The translations under genes and the position numbers were made by a program. From NCBI GenBank assembly GCA_016169945.1, contig JADLSH010000388.1, forward strand, positions 2,080,001 through 2,144,000: 64,000 nt of DNA, in the 5' to 3' direction. The notes below the pieces were generated by a model that was not told where the DNA came from, did not search any database, and saw only the letters and a program-made list of their open reading frames with translations. This DNA is from Trachythela sp. YZ-2020 (lineage: Eukaryota; Cnidaria; Anthozoa; Malacalcyonacea; Clavulariidae). Positions 59,225 through 64,000 of the stretch are shown one piece after another. Position 1 is the stretch's first letter, and every line of letters begins with the position of its first letter.

Positions 59225-60482
59225 TCCCCGAGCCGGCGCGAAGCGCCGTGCGAGGGTACTAATTCCGCTCGGAGATTTACACCCGGGTATGTGAAAACAT
59301 TGTGGAATGCAAAGTCGTCCGCCATTTTTTTTTGTCATGGACTGGACTGGACCAGTGAGCTCCATATATATATATCTGGAGTGAGAACTTATGTCCAAAA
59401 AGTGAAGCCAAAGATGGCGGAAATTGACGTCCAGTGTTGGCACTCCCTTTCTATTGTTTTCGACCGCGCGGTTTGCACAAGCCGGCAAGGAGTGCGCCGA
59501 AATTTCGTGTTTTTAATTTACTCCGATTTAAACAATAACATCATGATTTTATGAACTAATAACTTGATTAGCGATGCGATCTGTTAGAAAAAACTGGAAT
59601 TAGCTGGATAAAATGATATGAAAACTGTTTATGACCTTCATGAGTTTGGACGTCAATTGCCGCCATCTTGGCTTCACTTGGCCTATTGGCCGAACATTAG
59701 AAGTTCTTACTCCAGATATATATTGAGCTCACTGGACTGGACAGGACCTTTTCGTAAGTTATGCGCATGCGCAAGTTCAAGCCGAGAGAAGACTTCCATT
59801 TTGCAAACTTTTTTCAAAATTAGTTTTGCACTCAATTTATAAGTTAGTCTCTATGTCTCCAAAACAAGATAAATGAAAATTATTTAGAGGACAAATTAAC
59901 AAGAGGAGAAAAAGTCGAAAGACCGAAAAAGGAGCGTTTTAAACATGCAAGTGTCTATTTTCCATGCTTGCTTTGCCGATTTTTTAACATATGCAGTATA
60001 GTTTGTGAATTTGAAAATGTGTAGATCATTCTGTGGTCAATACAACATTGATTGATCTTTAAGAGTATTTTAGTATCGATTCAAATATGTTATAGAAAAA
60101 TAAAAAAACATTAAATCTCAAAAACTTCATTGCAAAGCAAGTGCGAAGTATAAAAATACTCCTCGAAAAGCAGTTGAAGTTTTTTGAAAATTTCGAAACG
60201 TTTTGTGAACGTCTAAGGTTGAATGTTACAGTAAGTCAAAGCTAAAAGAGTACACAATAGCATACCCACTTTATATAGTTGGACAATTGATAATTTTATA
60301 GTTAAAAACAAAATAAGATTTTGTACAAATTAAAATATAAAAAATATACAATGTTGCGTGTTACCATGGTTACATTCGTCGACTCAGTACTTCATGTTAC
60401 AATAACTTTTGGGGAGTAAATTGTTTGGTTCAAACTTAACTATGGTTCAAATGGGCGAGGGGTTACTGCATGCATGCATTTC
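59225..60482. mobile_element. 1.26-kb insertion within the long inverted repeat
   Basis: It interrupts the left arm: TAG at 59222-59224 is repeated at 60483-60485. Its body (CGAGCCGGCGCGAAGCGCCG at the left; TTACCATGGTTAC and TGCATGCATGCATTTC at the right) is the inverted copy of the body of the 2.27-kb element at 38.3-40.1 kb. It contains its own hAT-like MITE (59353-59734). Confidence 0.75.
59353..59734. mobile_element. Nested hAT-like MITE, 382 bp, copy 2
   Basis: Ends CAGTGAGCTCCATATATA and TATTGAGCTCACTG. The exact 8-bp duplication GACTGGAC lies at 59345-59352 and 59735-59742. Closely similar to 39670-40047, but with a different target duplication, so an independent insertion. Confidence 0.88.
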
Positions 60483-61499
60483 TAGTATGATAGTAAATAG
60501 AATATAGAATTTTGTTGTAAAATAGATCATTTCTTGAGCATTTTGTGTTTTGGCCGCCATGTTGCTACCCTGGTTCCAGAGGCTCTTAAAGAACGGCGAG
60601 GCAAAATAACGGCGAGGCGAAATAAATACGAGGCGAAAGAGCCTCTGGCTCTGGTCAAATCGATTGCGAATCTCACTTCCATACTTAATTAGGTTCAGAA
60701 TCTGAACCTCGTATGTGATTGGCTGTTTGTAAAAACATCTCAAACCGGTTTGGAAAATAAACAAACATTGAACTAATTATAGCCTTTGCGTGTTTAAAAT
60801 TAGTACAATGTTTGTTTATTTTCAAAACCGGTTTGAGATGTTTTTGCAAACAGCCAATCACATACGAGGTTCAGATTCTGAACCTAATTAAGTATGGAAG
60901 TGAGATTCGCAATCGATTTGACCAGAGGCTCTTTCGCCTCGTATTTATTTCGCCTTGCCGTTATTTTGCCTCGCCGTTCTTTAAGAGCCTCTGGAACCAG
61001 GGTAGCAACATGGCGGCCAAAACACAAAATGCTCAAGAAATGATCTATTTTACAACAAAATTCTATATTCTATTTACTTATCATACTATATATTGATTTT
61101 AAAAGCTAACCTAAGTTTTTAACGGCATTTGAAAATAATGCTGACGTCAGCAATACGAATTATTCAAACCTTTTTAACTCGCGATGAATACTTGTGATAA
61201 TGACATACAAAACATGTTTAACAGCCAGCTTTATAGGTTGCACGTTAAAGATTTTAGAATTTGGTCACGTGATGGTGCAACACCTCTATACGAGGTCTGA
61301 AATTACGTCGCACTTAGCTCGCATTATGCGACCGAACCAGTCGAATTTCAAGTTACGGTCGACCGCAATTAAAAACGTCGAATTTAATTGTTTCAGACGT
61401 CGCATCTTGCATGCACATAATTCTATGGCCTAAGAAATATAAAATACCGGTACATAAACACAAAGAATGATAGACAGCCCAAAGCCTGTTGCATATCAT

Positions 61500-63408
61500 T
61501 TACTTATCTCGTATTAACCCAGCATTATCTGGGCCATATTGACCAACTTCGATTTTGACATCGCCATGTTTCACATACACAACCTTCATAGGCGCGACTG
61601 TCTTCACACGTTTACGTTCTGAGGCTAGTTGTGGGTTGCGAGCCAAGGTTAGGGCAAGGAACCACTTGGCACGGGCCTGAGCTGAACATGTCCATTTCGG
61701 TTCGTTGTTGTTTTCTAAGATACAATAAGCAAATGTATATTAATTATATGACATGCGAAAAAATCTCACAAGTTTTCACCAAAATGTATTTATATCAACT
61801 AGATGACACTCGATAACTCTCAAATAGAAATCCCTTTGGAAGACAGATTTGGAGCAAGTCCAGGGGACTGCATACCTGAATTTTAATACAAATAACTTAA
61901 TCTTAATCCCAACAACAATACTAACCCTGATCTTAACCCTAACTCTAAATCTTTGTGACGTAATTTCAGGATAGTAATATGGAAAGTCACCCGAAAGTCA
62001 AGTATTTATGCATAAATTATAAACGATGTACTAATTTATACGCATCCAGTTCTTTTCAGTCCGGAAAATGAAGACATATTTCTCATCCAATTTTCATCCA
62101 AATTGACCAACTAAAATTTGATAGATTTGTCCTTCTCCACAAATTTTGGTATTAAAATGTTTAATCGTTTTTTCAGTTATCCTGCTATATAAACACACAC
62201 AATGAAACTGAGGTGAATTCGAAAAATATACCTCCTGGCCTGCAAGGATATAAAATAAGTTTAAACAATCATGTTATTTCACGAGCTTGTAATATGGTTG
62301 TAACTCACAACTAATTAACTCCGTCTAAAAAGACTGGAACGATAACTTAGCCTTAGGCATATTTTTTTAGCTCAGAGCTTTGATAATTGATATTAGTTCA
62401 TGATGGCCGCCATGTTTGTACAGCAATGATGTACAGCGACCATATCACTACCAGGGCGCTTATATACTATATTAAAGTATATGTATTAAAGTTATAGTAT
62501 ATAAACGCCCTGATCACTGTCATTTGAAAAACATGGATTTATTCACGTTTTAGAGCGGTAAAAGCAAATACTAAAAGCTCAAAATCAACAACAATACCTG
62601 GACTTTTGAGCAAAATAAGTTTTTGGATCGTCGAAATGTTTTAAAATTGATTTTCTTGCCGATTTACACTCAAAACAAGGTTTTACTCCTCAGAACTGTA
62701 GTCCTTCTGCAGAATGAAAAATTTTCCCGCGCTTAGCGCATAAATGTGGCTTTAACCAATCACAGGACTTGTTCAATTAAGTTAGCATTCCAGCGTCTAT
62801 AGAGCTCACTGCTGACAATCTGCTAGCATTCCAATGTTTTCCACTGTACATGGAGCTCATGAGCTGCTGACAATCCGCTAGCATCTTGACGTGTACAACT
62901 GAATATTCATGAGGCGAAAAGCTGAATTATTTCAAGACGTTCAAGATATAGTTCCCTCAAGCATAATCGAAAACACTCACAATTTCAACCATATTTTGTT
63001 ATAAATAAGTCTCAAAGTAAAGAAAACAAAAAGCCCGCGAAATTCTTAACTGAGCCCACAATGCCATGCAATGAGTGCTCAGCGACATGACCTTTTTCTG
63101 TGGGATAGTTCTTCATGTAGCCCTACACGAACAATATATAGGGTTAGGGTTGGGTTTGGAGGTTAATAAACATAGGTTTAGCCCTACATAAAGAATATAT
63201 CTTTCTGTGCAATTTCCGGTAGGTCTGCTACACAAAAATTCGCAGTACTCGCAATGAATGCGCTACTGAGGTCTTTCTAAGCTTCAGTAAAAGACGTAAT
63301 ACAACTTACGTGTCTCATGATCATCGATCAGTGTTTGACAGAAAACTCGAAGAATTGGGTTTCTATAAGCGGCTTGCACGTGAAGATAACAGATGTACGC
63401 ATTGAAAC
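61500..63408 (-). CDS. STRA6-like copy C, last two exons
   Basis: Exon 18 equivalent 63408-63310 (FNAYICYLHVQAAYRNPILR, donor GTAAGT) and terminal exon 61714-61500 (RAKWFLALTLARNPQLASER to the TAA at 61500-61502). Both are open and differ from copy A mainly by conservative or silent changes, e.g. VAPMKVV for VAPVQVV. The acceptor TATCTTAG and the phase are conserved. The rest of the gene lies beyond the right edge, so it is probably a functional neighbour of copy A. Like A it is a predicted multi-spanning membrane protein of the STRA6 family. Confidence 0.8.
62452..62513. mobile_element. 62-bp palindromic MITE, private to copy C
   Basis: CAGGGCGCTTATATACTATA mirrors TATAGTATATAAACGCCCTG with a short centre. 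It is absent from the corresponding position of copy A near 31115. Confidence 0.75.
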
Positions 63409-63607
63409 CTTGAAAAAATAATAAAAAGACGTTATAAAAACAGTACATGTATAGTTTTACAGTTGGTGACATTGTTTCCTAGTCATGTTTTCCGTAGGTG
63501 GGCAAACTAGGAAATAATGTTTCCGAAAAGACACACCCATAGTAAAAGTCTGGTTTGTCATTTATTCGAGGTTGTCGTAGCAAAATCATGGTCATCGATG
63601 TACAATA

Positions 63608-63905
63608 ATCTGGATCTATCTTGTCTTTTGCGTGCTGTATGTAAATAAATCTTTACTGATTACAAAGATATATCAACACTGACTGTACCCTATCTGAAAT
63701 AGTCTGGATCTATCTTGTCTTTTGTGTGCTGTGTGTAATCAGTCTTTAATGATCACTGAGATATATCAACACTGACTGTACCCTATGTAAAATAGTCTGT
63801 ATCTATCTTGTCTTTTGTGTGCTGTGTGTAAATCAATCTTTACTGATTACAGAGATATATCAACACTGACTGTACCCTATGTAAAATAGTATGGATATAT
63901 CTTAA
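63608..63905. repeat. Tandem repeat, unit about 95 bp, copy C array
   Basis: About three units of the repeat seen at 32062-32430, containing CAACACTGACTGTACCCTAT, again just upstream of exon 18. The unit number differs between the paralogs. Confidence 0.85.
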
Positions 63906-64000
63906 CAATAATTTTTTTCTCGGCATCTCGTTCGATAGGACTAATAGTAGAAGGTGTTTGTAGATGGAATATTCAAACATTCGTTCTGGATCTATCTTGT

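Larger units (their letters stand above)
58991..61288. mobile_element. 2.3-kb long inverted repeat split by an insertion
   Basis: The left arm is 58991-59224 plus 60486 to about 60780; the right arm is about 60785 to 61288. Arms match closely (TAGAGGTGTTGCACCATCAC at the outer end; CAAACCGGTTTGAGATG-type sequence near the centre), interrupted only by 59225-60482 in the left arm. Near the centre the arms carry AAGAGCCTCTGG and CGAGGCGAAA motifs. No transposase: a giant foldback element or a recombined pair. Confidence 0.85.
61470..64000. repeat. Segmental duplication A/C, right copy
   Basis: Partner of 30080-32550 in the same orientation. Differences are point changes, small indels and a short MITE at 62452-62513. 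The duplication is cut by the window end. Confidence 0.9.

Noticed and set aside
59353..59734. Inverted inner segment of an invertible switch (inner MITE has the same orientation at 39.7 and 59.4 kb while the host element is inverted)
   Set aside because: The two MITE copies have different 8-bp target duplications (CTTGCATT and GACTGGAC), so they are separate insertions, not a flipped segment.

Overview
The window looks like nuclear DNA of an invertebrate animal. It is AT-rich, its genes carry spliceosomal introns with GTAAGT-type donors, and it is crowded with short terminal-inverted-repeat elements, tRNA-derived SINEs and microsatellites. A marine invertebrate, perhaps a cnidarian, is my best guess from the gene types (a death-effector-domain protein, C2H2 arrays without KRAB) and the MITE density. 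The species cannot be fixed from the sequence alone.

Layout. 1-2.9 kb: a G-rich minisatellite, a giant GA microsatellite and a five-copy 275-bp tandem array. 3-12 kb: gene-free, with several MITE or foldback elements and a diverged direct duplication. 12.1-15 kb (minus): a decayed multi-exon coiled-coil gene, tentatively CCDC157-like, with in-frame stops. 17.2-18.3 kb (minus) and 22.6-24.7 kb (plus): two divergently arranged C2H2 zinc-finger genes (12 and about 22 fingers) with a shared C-terminal finger, so paralogs. Between them lie Penelope-like repeat fragments with a hammerhead-ribozyme-like core, a SINE and nested MITEs. 27.0-28.6 kb (minus): a two-exon gene for a death-effector-domain protein with a beta-rich C-terminal domain.

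30.1-64 kb: a STRA6-like (retinol transporter/receptor family) gene array, all on the minus strand. Copy A (30110-44118) was assembled by eye into 19 exons, about 638 residues, reading frame open except for one junction (exon 10/11) that I cannot close by one nucleotide. Copy B (48452-53984) repeats exons 1-12 only and has lost a splice donor. Copy C (61500-63408, continuing off the right edge) shows the last two exons intact. A fourth, isolated copy of exon 1 sits at 57.1 kb. None of these exons is long enough to look like a gene alone; they were recognised from in-phase splice sites and the match to STRA6 topology.

The duplicated copies act as natural before/after pairs for transposon insertions. 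A 2.27-kb hAT-like element in copy A has an 8-bp target duplication and an empty site in copy B, and a PIF/Harbinger-like MITE and a SINE are likewise present in A and absent from B. The right third also holds a 2.3-kb inverted repeat split by a nested insertion. No autonomous transposase was recognised; the only coding transposon remnant is a LINE reverse-transcriptase fragment at 46.6-47.0 kb.
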